Assembly: GCA_013397075.1 (NCBI GenBank)
Contig: VWZS01000496.1
Span: forward strand, 2,178,249 to 2,242,248
Reading direction: 5' to 3'
DNA length: 64,000 nucleotides
Source of the DNA: Rhabdornis inornatus
Taxonomy: Eukaryota; Chordata; Aves; Passeriformes; Rhabdornithidae
The translations under genes and the position numbers were made by a program. The notes below the pieces were generated by a model, which saw nothing but the letters and a program-made list of their open reading frames with translations, ran no database searches and was not told where the DNA came from. Below are positions 53,164-64,000 of the stretch, in pieces (the first letter of the stretch is position 1; each line of letters opens with the position of its first letter).

Positions 53164-56100
53164 CTAAAATAGGAAAACTTTTATTTAGTCCAGCTTTTTG
53201 TCATGTTTCAAGAGTATCACTTCATCACTCCATCTGATGAAGATCTAAAGAAAGAAAGAAATAAAAAGACATTTTAATTCTCACCATATTACGAGGTTTT
53301 TAAGTACTCACTATACCCTTCACTGTTCAGAAAAATTGCTACTGAATTCCGCCAAAAACTACTGCCAGAGAATTAACAAAACACTCAAGACAGTTTGAAA
53401 ATAACAGGTACCACAGTGTTGATTTTAGTGATGAGAAAGGAGTTGCAAATGCAACTATCTGCAAATGCAAATAAAGTGGCTGTCCAAAACGATGACATGA
53501 CAGAAGGGCAAAGAACAGGATCCAAGTCTTTTGATGTACAGTCAGTGTTTTTCATACTAAGCATGTTATGTCTTCCCCAACTCCCCCACACTGCCTACTA
53601 TTCAGTTACTTTCTGAACCATTGTACTACCACTGCATTTTACAGCAGAGAGAAAATCTTTATTTAAGCTAATACATCCTTTCCCAGAAAAATAAAAATGA
53701 GAGCTCATGCTCATCCACACCTCACCCCTTTACACTCAATGTACAGAAACAGGTACCCTTTAAAAGGTAACGTAACATTTAAAAGAGATTAATCACCCCT
53801 AGAGTTGCCTGTATCTCTCCACTGAGTGTAATAGCAGCTTAAAAAAAATACCTCAGACTTCAACTCCCTCACATACATTTCACTTACATATGCAATGACA
53901 AGTGGACATTCAGTCATGTATCAGACCAAAGGGATCCAAGATCAGATTTACTGTTACACCCATCAATTAATCTACTCAAAACAATTCGTCAGAGAGCAAA
54001 CACTGTAAAAATGCATTTCAGACCATCATTCCAACGTCCATGTGTTTTAGTTTAGCTTAAAAATTCAAAAAAAAGAAAAAAAAAAGAGTGAAAAAGACAC
54101 ATCCTGCCAGTATTAATCTAGTCACGATTTTACAATTAACTTACAACAGCTTTGTATGAACAGCAAGAAGTAGAATATTTCACTACATTTTGGTGTCAGC
54201 ACTGAAGTCTGGATGTCTTGTTCTAAATATACTTGGGCAAATTCCATTGTTTTAGAGAGGTTTCCCCCACTAAGCAGGTTAAAATGCATGAAAATTACTA
54301 GCACAAGTAAAAGAAATGACAACTTGTTCAACTTTTGAAATTATCCCCTTGTTGCATGATATGAACCCTCACTTCTACAGGTCTGGAGGATGACTGACAG
54401 AAATAACCAGGGGCATATATCTACATAAAATTGCAATAAACTCCATCTAAGCAAGTGAGAACTAATTTGACAATAATTACTTTGAGCTGGTCCACAGGCT
54501 TATTCTTAACTCAGTCACATTGTAACATCCTTAAAGTGTATTAAGTACTTGAAAGCAAGTATCTTGCATATGTGGGCAAAATGCAGGCAACATTTTAGAT
54601 AAATACACTCGCATAAAGATATAAATATACATACACGAGACAACACATTTCTTTATCATAACTAACGTGCTAAATTAGTGGTGTCCCACCCACTACTTGC
54701 ATGGACAAAAAATGACCAAGAAATCCTACTGACATTGCCCTCAGCTACAGAAATAACAAAAAAAAGCCACACTCAGAATGTGATTAAATCCACAGCACAC
54801 TGCTTTCACAGTTTTCTGGGTTAGAAGAAAAAAGGCAATTATTTCAAAAGTTTTACCAATTAAAAACCAAACCTAAACTAAAATACAATTTAGGGCAATA
54901 GTCTTAGCTACTTATCTACATACAACCTCATTGAGTACCAAATTTAAGAAACCACTGCTGTTTCTCTAATATTCTGCTAAATACTCAACTGAAGGATGCA
55001 ATTCCCATAGTACCCTTCCAAACCCAAAACAGGACAGATTTCAAGATACCAGAAGACATCCAGTTGGCTTTACTTTTTGGGGTTTAGTTTTTACTTTTTT
55101 GAACAAAGGGACACCAGGTTTTTATGTCTCCACAGTGCAGCTGTGACTATTCAGTATAGCATGGTTTTTGCAAATTGTTTTAATATAGCAATTATTCAGC
55201 TTCATTAATGATACTTTTCCTATAATTAGAGGGAAAAAAACCTTTGCTTTAAAAAGTAATGAAACTTCACACTTAACCTTTAAATGGAAATCATAACATA
55301 AGAAGTTCTTTGCAAACATTTAACCAAACTTAACCCTTACATTGCAGTAAGAAAGCCCTATCAACTTGCATCCAGTCTCACATCTTAAATGTAGTTTAAC
55401 CCTTTCCTGATGAGGCTTAAAACTTGGGAAACAAGAGGTCACTCTGCATTCAGCTATCTCTAATTCCGTCTAGTACCTTTTGAGAATAATCGTTAAATAT
55501 TTCAATATATAGTTCTCAAAAAAATAGAACTAACAAATGCCCAACTGTAAAAAATCTTCTATCTTGAAGCATGAATATATACATGTTATAATTTGCCTTA
55601 CAGTGAATATTTCTGTTCTCAGCTGGAGAATAGCCTAGTGTGACCCCTGGGACCCTCCAAAACTGTGCTGTTAACCTGGTCACCATAAAGCCCAATAGTA
55701 TCTGGCACCTAAAACTGTGCAACTAGCTTGCAAGAGGAAAGGAAACAATTGAGTAAGAGATTATAAATAATCTCCTTTTAAAAATATAATAAAAGGCCGT
55801 TGTTACTAAAAACCTTAAGATTCAATATTGTAATGTTGAAGTGGCTAATAAGAAAAACAGAATTTTTTATAGCTATCTCTCTGATGTATAAAAAAATATC
55901 CTAAATGCCACTATAAAAAACACACAATGAAAATGTAGTTAGGCTGCTCTTGGGAAGAGGCAAACCCCAATGCTGTCTTACCTCAGAATTCTGCATTTGC
56001 TAAGAGAGGTTTTCCTTTTAACTCTGTTCACAAGTCAATTTACCCAATTGCCTTCCTAATCTATGACCCTTACACATCAAGCATTTATTGAAGAGGATAA

Positions 56101-58110
56101 CCACTGATAATGAAATCTCATTCAAAAACCTGATAATTATAAAAATGAAACAGCAGGCTGCTAACGTGTTACTTTTCCTTTAATAATGATGTTCCAGAGG
56201 TGTGAAGGCTTTCAGCTATTAATACATTTGTGAAATTTTGTAGGTGTAAAGTTAGGAACTAACTCAACATTAAAGAGCTTTTACTATTAATGTGTCTATA
56301 CACTAAAAAACCCAAAACAAAAAAATACCAACCAAAGAAAAACTGTATTACTTCACTAGATCACCTTTTCCCTCCCTCAGTACCTGAATATTAGTGTGCA
56401 ATTTTTATGCTAATTACACCCAGGACAAACAACAGCTCATTAAATTTATCTAGGAAATGTCAAGACAAAGCACAAATGTATCTCTTCTGCAAGAACCCTC
56501 AGCATCTACATGTGTTTTACTGCAATAATGGCATGACAGGTGAATAGAAAAATTATGAAAATAGGGTTTCTCATAAGCAGAGATTAGTTGATTGTCAAAC
56601 TGTTAAGTGACTAGTTCAAAACTAAATTATCAAGTTATCTAATTGCTAATTTTTCTCCTGGTTTCTTTGCAGACTTGAAACCTAGAGCTGAAGAGATATG
56701 GCAGAGAAGTGGCACAAACTTCCACAGGTCCAAAGTAATCATGTCTGAATACCCTTTTCCTGTAAAAAATTATAAAAAGTATAGCAAGTCCAGTGAAACA
56801 AAAAGCAATTCACTTACACTCATATAAAGCTTTGTAGCTTTATAACTACAAAATATTTCACAGAACATTTCAGGCAAAAACACTAATATGTACACATTAA
56901 GAGTTGTTCAAGTATGTGAAATAACATAATTTGTCCATACACATCAGCTTTGACACAGAACTGCAAAACAAAATAAAACATTCAAGTTTTCTGCCAGCAT
57001 ACATTCTGGTCTACCATTTGAATCAATTATTTGTGGGGTATAAACCACAAAAAAAAACACCAAAAGTTACAGTTGAATTGCACTGTATCCCACAAACACT
57101 GCATTTCTGTATGGAATGTTTTTATATATCAATGCTAGCTTTTCATGTAATTTTCAAACCCTCCGCTCCAAAGAAAATAACATGGATTTGCTTACTTTCA
57201 AGGGAGAGAGGTGGTTTGTTTCCTGCTTCTGGTCTTGTTATCTCATAGCAACAAAAAGAACAGAAACAGGAGGCACACTCCAGTCTGTGTTAAAGTGTAA
57301 CTTAACAGTTACAGAGGGCAGCCAGGGAGCCCGTGAAGATCAGGAGTACATGGCTGACCACCACTGCCTCCCGAAAAGCCTGTGGAAATGAGCAGGTACT
57401 CAGCACTACAGGATCCATGTTAACGTGCAGAGACACTGTCTGGATTCATTCTGTCTGGCTTCATTTTGTTTTTCAATAGTGGGACTGTAAGAGAATAAAG
57501 TATGCAAAGTGGAAGTGCACAGGGGAGAGAGACTGTTCCCTCATCCCTCACACAGGTCTCAAAGTAATGCAAAAGACTCTTCAGCACAGATGCCAGTTGT
57601 TGAGGCAGAATTGATGCCAAGTCCCTACAAAGCTCAAATGAAGCTGTAACATTTGAATTCCACTAACTATTCAAATGTGGTACACGTTTATAGACAAGTT
57701 ACACAAGAAATGTAACAGCACAACCTGTAGAAGACAGATACCAGTTGTTTGAGAACTTGGGCAAGACAGTGTTTAAATAGAAAACATCTCATCAGCATTT
57801 CACAATTGTGGAGACAGACCTTATGTTTCCTTTATGTGTACCTAGTGTGATCATTCAAAATATACTGACTGTAATTAATAACAGCCGGCTAAAAAGTAGT
57901 TGTTAATAAAAACTCTTCTCTCACTGAAAACACTGTATGAAGGGTAAGGGACACAAATTGGACATTTGCTGTTTTGTCTGACAAGACTCATGTGAGTAAG
58001 GACAAAGTTTTCTAAAGCTATTGTACAGAGAGTCATGCGCCTACAATTCAGACTAATTTATTTGCTATATTTAAGAAGGTGTAAAGGTTTTGTTGGCAGT
58101 TAGGTATTTT
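53164..58110 (-). other. probable RGS12 first intron
   Basis: About 5 kb between the PDZ-PTB exon and the CpG island. It is AT-rich, with no recognised exons or interspersed repeats. The 3' splice site at 53164-53165 leaves only 14 nt of leader in the coding exon, so most of the 5' UTR must come from one or more exons upstream. Confidence 0.6.
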
Positions 58111-58351
58111 TTCCCCCTTCTTTTCTTGCAAATTCGTTCCAGAGCTGTTGGGACGCCGCGCAGAGGGGGCGGCACCAGCGACACGCAGGCGGGATGGGCT
58201 CAGGGACAGCCGGGAGGGCTCGGGGCGCTCCGCCGGGGCAGCAGGAGGGGCACGGCGGGCTGGCTGCGGCTCTGCACACCCGCACTCACAGCCCCGCTCC
58301 CGGCGCTGCCCTCGGCGGGTGCGGGCACATCCCGCGGGCACCGGGGGCGAC
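58111..58351. repeat. 241-bp exact duplicate, copy 1 (likely assembly artefact)
   Basis: Identical, as far as I can read, to 58481-58721. It ends exactly at a single N (58352), which marks a contig end. The same sequence restarts exactly after another single N (58480). The 127 bp between (58353-58479) would be a separate small contig. Confidence 0.9.
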
Positions 58352-58480
58352 NGGGACTCTGGCTACTCCGCCGAGGCAGCGGCTACCCCGGTCACCGGGG
58401 AGACGGCGCCGGGCTCGGCCGCACGGCGCTGCGGCCACTGGCTGCCCGGCGCTGTCAGTCACCGCGCTCGCCCGGCGGGN

Positions 58481-58721
58481 TTCCCCCTTCTTTTCTTGCA
58501 AATTCGTTCCAGAGCTGTTGGGACGCCGCGCAGAGGGGGCGGCACCAGCGACACGCAGGCGGGATGGGCTCAGGGACAGCCGGGAGGGCTCGGGGCGCTC
58601 CGCCGGGGCAGCAGGAGGGGCACGGCGGGCTGGCTGCGGCTCTGCACACCCGCACTCACAGCCCCGCTCCCGGCGCTGCCCTCGGCGGGTGCGGGCACAT
58701 CCCGCGGGCACCGGGGGCGAC
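58481..58721. repeat. 241-bp exact duplicate, copy 2
   Basis: Starts immediately after the N at 58480 and runs on into unique sequence at 58722. It pairs with 58111-58351. This copy is continuous with the rest of the island, so it is probably the better-placed end of an unmerged contig overlap. Confidence 0.9.
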
Positions 58722-58935
58722 CCGGGGGGCGGCGGGTCCGCGGCTGGAGCAGCGCCCCGCAGGGTTGGTTACCCATTAACTGCCCGGCTCCCGGGGCAGC
58801 CGCTGCCCGGGGGGTGGAGCTGCGGGGAGGGGAGAAGCGGCACCTGAGCCCGCAGGGACGATTTGAAAAATCAAGCGGTAAAAGACGGGAAGGGCACAGA
58901 GCGCCCGCGACCCCCCCCGCGGGCGGACCCGCCGC

Positions 58936-58936
58936 N
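58936..58936. other. single undetermined base in CpG island
   Basis: A lone N inside ccgccgcNtgcgctc. It may be a further contig join of unknown true length, given the other single-N joins in the island. Confidence 0.9.
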
Positions 58937-58982
58937 TGCGCTCTGGCCGATCGCTCCGGTCGTGGGGAGCTGGCCGCGCGGG

Positions 58983-59001
58983 GCATGACGGGGGACGTAG
59001 T
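58983..59001 (-). promoter_or_regulatory. THAP11/ZNF143-like promoter site
   Basis: Read on the minus strand it is ACTACGTCCCCCGTCATGC. This agrees at 14 of 19 positions with the common promoter motif ACTACAAYTCCCAGCATGC. Such sites usually lie close to start sites of TATA-less CpG promoters. The match is incomplete. Confidence 0.4.
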
Positions 59002-59057
59002 TCGCTAGTCTCCCCGAGCCGCCTCGCCTCGCCCTGGGCTCCGGCGGGGCGGGCAAC

Positions 59058-59067
59058 GCGCAGGCGC
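59058..59067. promoter_or_regulatory. NRF1-type site
   Basis: gcgcaggcgc is the core of the NRF1 palindrome (GCGCANGCGC). It lies in the centre of the CpG island, where NRF1 sites normally occur. Confidence 0.6.
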
Positions 59068-59290
59068 GGGCTGGCGGCGGCCGTTCGAACGGGGCTGGGA
59101 GCGGCCCGGGTCGGCGGCGGGAGGACCCGGGCTCGGCCTCAGGCTCGGGCTCGGCGCGTCCGGGGCACAGCGCAGCCCGGACCCCCCGGACGGTGCGAGG
59201 AGGCACTGACAGCCCGCGGCTCGCAGCGCAGGTGGGGCACGGAGGCGCTAGGAGCTGCCTCAGACAGGTGTGCCCCGCCTTTGAAGCCCG

Positions 59291-62200
59291 GGAATAAAGC
59301 GAGACACAGACCGTGCAAGGTAAAGGTACAAAAGGGAAGGGAGCAGCCTGGCATTGCCTTTTATCCAGGGAGGCTGAGGAGGTACTAATTAAGGCACTTG
59401 GTAGTAATTAGGTAAGTTAAGGAGGTTTGTCGCCCGGCTGGAGCAGGGCACCGGCGGTAAGTGCTCAAAATACACAAGGACATCACTTCCAAAGGGCAAT
59501 ACTGGCAGCCCTTATTTTAGATAGGAGAAATAGGAAGAGGGGGAAAGAAGTTAACACCAGTTTAAAAATTCGTAAGGAATATAAGAGTCAGAAAAAGGGA
59601 AGAATTAACCAAATTTGACTTTCCTATAGAACATGGAAGGATTTTGTGATCTTAGCTGAAGAATGTCATCTTTAATTGCTAACAGGTACTTGTAGAAATT
59701 CTTTGTATACAGGGTGTTTAATTTTATTTCTCTGTGCACAAGAAACCTGACACTGAACCAGGCACAAGTTGAGGGAGAATTCTCACCTTTTTTGGGGTTT
59801 TTGTTGTTTTTTTTCCCAGTCTCCAGAGCAGGATATCTATCCCACAACTCACTGTTGCTATTATGTCTGTAAGATAACATCTAAATTGTAATACTGTGGC
59901 TTAGTGGTTATGGCTTAATTTACTTCAGTAAATTGTCTAATTCTTATCCAGTCTAGGAAATTGTTTCTTAGTAATTCCTTCCTGAGCTGAAATGCTTACA
60001 GGATACCAGAGTCTTCAGGAAAAACAAAAACACAGAGCAAAGGAAAAAGCTCTTTGGAAAAACAGAGGATCCTGCTCCTCTACTCTGGCCTTCACCTCAT
60101 TCTACTGTTTTTTTTCTTTGTCAATCCATCCCAAGGAGATTTCTTCCAATCTGAGGCATTTCAGATTGACCTAGATCTCAGTTTTGTTTTCTCTCTTACC
60201 CAGTGCTATGGGAAAAGCTTCTGAAGAGAAAAAATAACCAAATAAAATAAGCATTATTTCTTTTTCTTATCCTCACAGAGGATATCATGGCAGATCAGTG
60301 TAACAGACTTCCGAACTTCTTCAGATGTACTGTGTCTCATCAAAGCAATTTTTAAGTCCTTAGGCTAAAAATTCAAAACATGAGGAAGAAAATTGATTGA
60401 TTGATTGATCAATTGGTTGATTTTAAACCCCACAGATGATTCTTCAGGTGAGGTACAGTAATTTTAAAAACTACTCCAGTGATTTAAGTTTGCCCAGAGA
60501 AGGTATAATTCTTTATCATTTTGACTGGGAAGATGTCACAGGCAAAGAATTGCATTCCACAAATCAAAGGTGTTGGTTTGGGTTGACATCCCTTAATAGC
60601 CCAATTATTTCCAGCTTTTACACAAGGTTGTCAAGACTTTATCTCTTTTGTCACTACTTCTGTTGCTGTGTTACCCCAACAGATCTATGAGTGACTTTCA
60701 CAACCTCCTTGCCTATGGAACAGAAAATGGATCAATGTATTTCAGTCTGACATGGTAAACAGCTCTAACTGAAGAAAATCTCTTGGAAAGTGACAAGTAA
60801 AGTAAAGTAAGTATCCCACAGAGGTAACTGCAGGTCTCCCACTGTGTCTTTATGGAGTTAATACACAGGAATTATGCTTTGTTTCAAAGAGGAGAGATGC
60901 TAAAAAGTGCCATCAGCACCTGCTAACTATAAACTAATTAATCCATGGCAGTGTCAGCTTACCCCTTCCAAATATACTAAACCTCTTGTATTTGTGATAT
61001 CCAACAGAATTTCTTGCACTTTCGTAATAGCACAGGAGCATGTAATTAGTCTGGCTTCACAGAAGACTATTTTGTAGTACAGCAGAATTTCCTACTTAAG
61101 TAATAGGAAGGAAGAAGTGAGAGCTGAAGACTGACATGCCAACAGGTGTGCTCACACACTCTACTTGCAGTCAGAAAAAAACAGCTAATCCAGAATCAAT
61201 TTAGTGCTTTGCTTCAGTGCTTTTGGAAATGGTGATTAAGACTTCATGTTATAATCTGGAACAAGGTGATTAATGGCCCCTCAAAAATCCACACGAGGTC
61301 TCAGCTGTAACTTACTGTTTTCACCACTGTTGGAGACAATAAAGGAAGGAAGAGTGTGAAAAAAAGTGATAAGGATTTGTGGCTTTGGGGCTGGAAAAGC
61401 TTTGGCTTATAAGGCTAAGTAGCTTAATGTTGGGCATACAGACATCTCAATCACACCAAGGGTGGCTGTCACAAAACAGCTTGTCAGGCTTCATCTGGAG
61501 AGGTTTACAATGCATCCTGTAATGGAGTGTGATTATTGCTGTCACACCAGATGAGAAGTCAGAAAATAAACATAGTCCAGCATCTGACACAAAGTCTGTG
61601 GTTTTAATTACCATTGTTTAATTACTTTAGTTAAAGGAATGGAACTATTGGTTGTTCCAAAAAGGTTTTTAGACATACAGAAAAATCATCACATAAATAC
61701 CACTTATATAATTTAATGTTTTCAACCTGTTTAAAATAATAAAATTGTACATGATTGTCAGTATCAAATGCTTGTTCAGTTTACAAACGTGATTCCAACT
61801 TTCCTAGCTTGATTTTGTTCTGAACAGCAAGGGAGACTATGTGTCATATACATTGCAGTTAGCCTGTGTTGGCCAGTTAATACATAGTTGGGAGCAAAAC
61901 CACTGTTACAGAACTTATTTTTTTAATTCCGAAAGCTCATCTGCTTTCTTTTAACCAGCCTGTTCAAAGGGTCAGCAAAGATCATGTTTTGTACATTGAA
62001 GACTGTATCAACACACAACCATCAAGATCTGCCTTGGTTTACCAGTTCATCTAATATTTAGAAATACTTTTCCCTTTATGTTGAATATAGTTTTCTACCT
62101 GGTGTGAGACACTCTTGGTGGTGGGAAATGGAAGAAAATATTTTTGTATAAATGCATTTTGGTTTAGATTATGGTGTTTCATGTTCATGCATGCTGATGT

Positions 62201-64000
62201 ACAAAAACCCTTACAAGGAGCTATGAAGTAGTAGAAATAAAGGGGGATGGATACTGATCCTGTTAAGTCTTGACTGGCCAATAGAGGACATATCCTCCCA
62301 AATCCTACTTAGGGTTAAAAGGATTGATCGTTGTACATCTACTTGGCTTTGTAATTGTGTCCTTACCTACTATGATATTTAATTAAACATTAAAATGTAG
62401 TTAAATAGATTTTGTGTGGAAAGGTTCTTTTGTGCACTTAAATATGTGAATGGTGCCACTTGCAAAATTGAAGGTTCAAATAGTAAACTGTCTGGAACAA
62501 TTTTTTGTGTGTGAAAACAGGCACAGCCAGGCCATTGTCCTGACTGTGCCTTTGGAATGCACCACAATATAAATATAATTATTTAATATCCTAATAAAAT
62601 TTATTTCCCTATAGTAGAATGTGCTGTATTTAGTTTTCCAAATTCACTAAAAGAGTTCAAATAAAACATTTTGCTGTAGTCAAAAACTGGAAACAAAGAA
62701 GTGCTCACTGATGTCAATTTTTCTTTCCTTAAGTATGGCTACATATTGTTAAAAGTGATGTCATGTTAAACCTTCAGTGCTGATGAACAATCCTAATATA
62801 TAGAACCAAAACATCTGCTAAAACATCTAGGACACAATCATACCTAATACACTTCTGTCAAGAACTGGAAACCCAAGAATTGAGTTTAGCCTTTCTTGCT
62901 ACCAGTGAAAGCACAGAAATTTCTACCCCACTATTTCTTGTGGGCAAAGAGTTTATATTCAGAATTCCTTAGTTCCTGATAAATGCCTTGCTGAACCTAA
63001 AAGAGTGTAAATTTTTAATTTCATATTGTGTCATGGACACCTTCTAATATTGTTAAAACACACCAAAATGAAAAAAAAATTATAGTGTATTTCCCTTTTT
63101 TTTTTTTCTCTAAAGGCATTGTTGGTTTTGTTTGCTTATTTGATCTTTAAGCCTTGAAGCTTTAGTTTTCTAATTCAGAATTTTCTGACTAATTAACCTG
63201 GGTTTGTGGCTCCACTCAAGCTGTGTCTCTTGTCCCATTTAAGCAGAGTGTTCAGTTCTGTTTGGCTTAAAAATGTGTATCATCCAGCAGCTGAATTTAC
63301 ATGTTCTGAAGAAGTATGTATTTTTGGTGCTGTAATGAAAGGGATATCCTACGGAGTTATTGCTTGTGGCTCCAATCACCATGCCAAAAAAGTCATTGTC
63401 TTATTCTGCAATACTCACAGAGTAAGCAAGCTCTATCCTTGCATCTAAACAGCAAGCTAAATTAGGATCATGCATGATATCCTCCAGTGTTCTGCTCCTG
63501 TGTCCCTCTTCTTTCCTCTTTGAAGCCATTTCCAGTGTGACTCACAGGTTCATGCACCATACAAGGGTGACACATCAGGACTCTGCCAGCTGAGATATCA
63601 CTAGGCACATGTCCTAAGTGATGAGGTACAAATGCCAGTCTAAAAATGCCCCTCATAGCCTTAAACCTCAGGAAAAACATACTGAGAGTTCTCCATATTC
63701 ACATATGACTATAGGAAAAGAAACTGAGTGAAAATAAGATCCTGAGGCATTGCAGAGGTAACGTGAGTAACAGAGAAGTCTACTTTGCATATTCCTATTT
63801 AATGTAATTCCCCTGATAAAAGACCCTGGCTCCAAGACAAACGATGCAGCGTTAAAGTGAGGAAGAGGGATCCTCTACTCTCAGCAGTTAACCCAAGAAC
63901 CAGAGAACACATTTTACCTTGCTCCCAAAATCAAGTCCAAGCATTTTTCCATTTCTTCATCTAAGCTTTTTACCTTCAAACTTTGGAAAGAACAGAAATT
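59291..64000. other. intergenic sequence upstream of RGS12
   Basis: AT-rich sequence with no recognised exons on either strand. In mammals MSANTD1 lies upstream of RGS12 in the same orientation. I looked for its Myb/SANT-like coding segments here and found none, so it may lie further right or be absent. A (ATTG)n run occurs at 60391-60405. Short open frames up to about 90 codons look random. If the neighbour's 3' UTR is here, it cannot be told from sequence alone. Confidence 0.6.
60391..60422. repeat. (ATTG)n microsatellite
   Basis: About four units of attg, then a degenerate stretch (atcaattggttgatt). Confidence 0.8.

Larger units (their letters stand above)
58111..59290. promoter_or_regulatory. 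CpG island, probable RGS12 promoter and first exon
   Basis: A sharp change to very GC-rich, CpG-dense sequence in an otherwise AT-rich window, at the 5' side of RGS12. It contains many GGGCGG/CCGCCC boxes, an NRF1-like site and a THAP11/ZNF143-like site. No TATA box was seen. On the minus strand a possible first-exon donor (gtgagt, actcac at 58654-58659) exists and is present twice because of the duplication. On the plus strand several donors (for example at 59457, GGCG|gtaagt) would allow a divergent transcript. Long open frames here come from GC-rich composition and stop-poor sequence. Confidence 0.8.

Noticed and set aside
58284..58289. Second copy of the candidate first-exon donor
   Set aside because: It lies in the duplicated block and is probably the same site as 58654-58659, shown twice by the assembly.
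58090..59008. Long open frames (up to 286 codons) across the CpG island
   Set aside because: They run through Ns and the artefactual duplication, and are Arg/Gly/Pro/Ala-rich in all frames as expected for CpG-island sequence.
59291..64000. Search for MSANTD1 exons upstream of RGS12
   Set aside because: Expected from mammalian gene order, but no SANT/Myb-like coding segment or convincing splice pattern was found.

Overview
The window is a piece of a vertebrate nuclear genome, most probably a bird. It carries truncated CR1 LINE 3' ends of the avian type, long AT-rich introns with tiny exons, canonical GT-AG splice sites and one CpG island. Nothing bacterial or viral was recognised. Several runs of N show that it comes from a draft assembly.

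One gene fills it: RGS12 (regulator of G-protein signalling 12), on the minus strand and cut off at the left edge. Reading down the coordinates, a CpG-island promoter lies at about 58.1-59.3 kb. A large first coding exon (51293-53163) holds the PDZ and PTB domains. Six further exons follow: 37348-37467, a 22-nt microexon at 17510-17531, 9107-9276, 5974-6066, 4701-4844 and 1248-1427. Together they encode 862 codons in one continuous frame with matching splice phases. The last four exons contain the whole RGS domain. The Ras-binding domains, the GoLoco motif and the 3' UTR lie beyond base 1.

Two features make the locus worth a second look. First, the microexon is 22 nt, so skipping it shifts the frame and gives a stop codon at once. 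That would leave a PDZ-PTB protein with no RGS domain. Second, an unlisted-looking alternative first exon sits at 13436-13520+ inside the intron just before the RGS exons. It has an in-frame upstream stop, an ATG in strong context, 28 codons and a splice donor whose phase fits the first RGS exon exactly. It would make a short, RGS14-like protein without PDZ or PTB. Together these would let the gene produce the scaffold half and the GAP half separately.

The rest is intronic or intergenic: three CR1 remnants, an unclassified element with about 80-bp inverted arms at 49868-50341, an older palindromic repeat at 33009-33133, and small hairpins and tandem repeats. The CpG island contains a 241-bp exact duplication bounded by single Ns, which is almost certainly an assembly error. 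The 4.7 kb right of the island shows no recognisable gene; MSANTD1, the upstream neighbour in mammals, was not seen.
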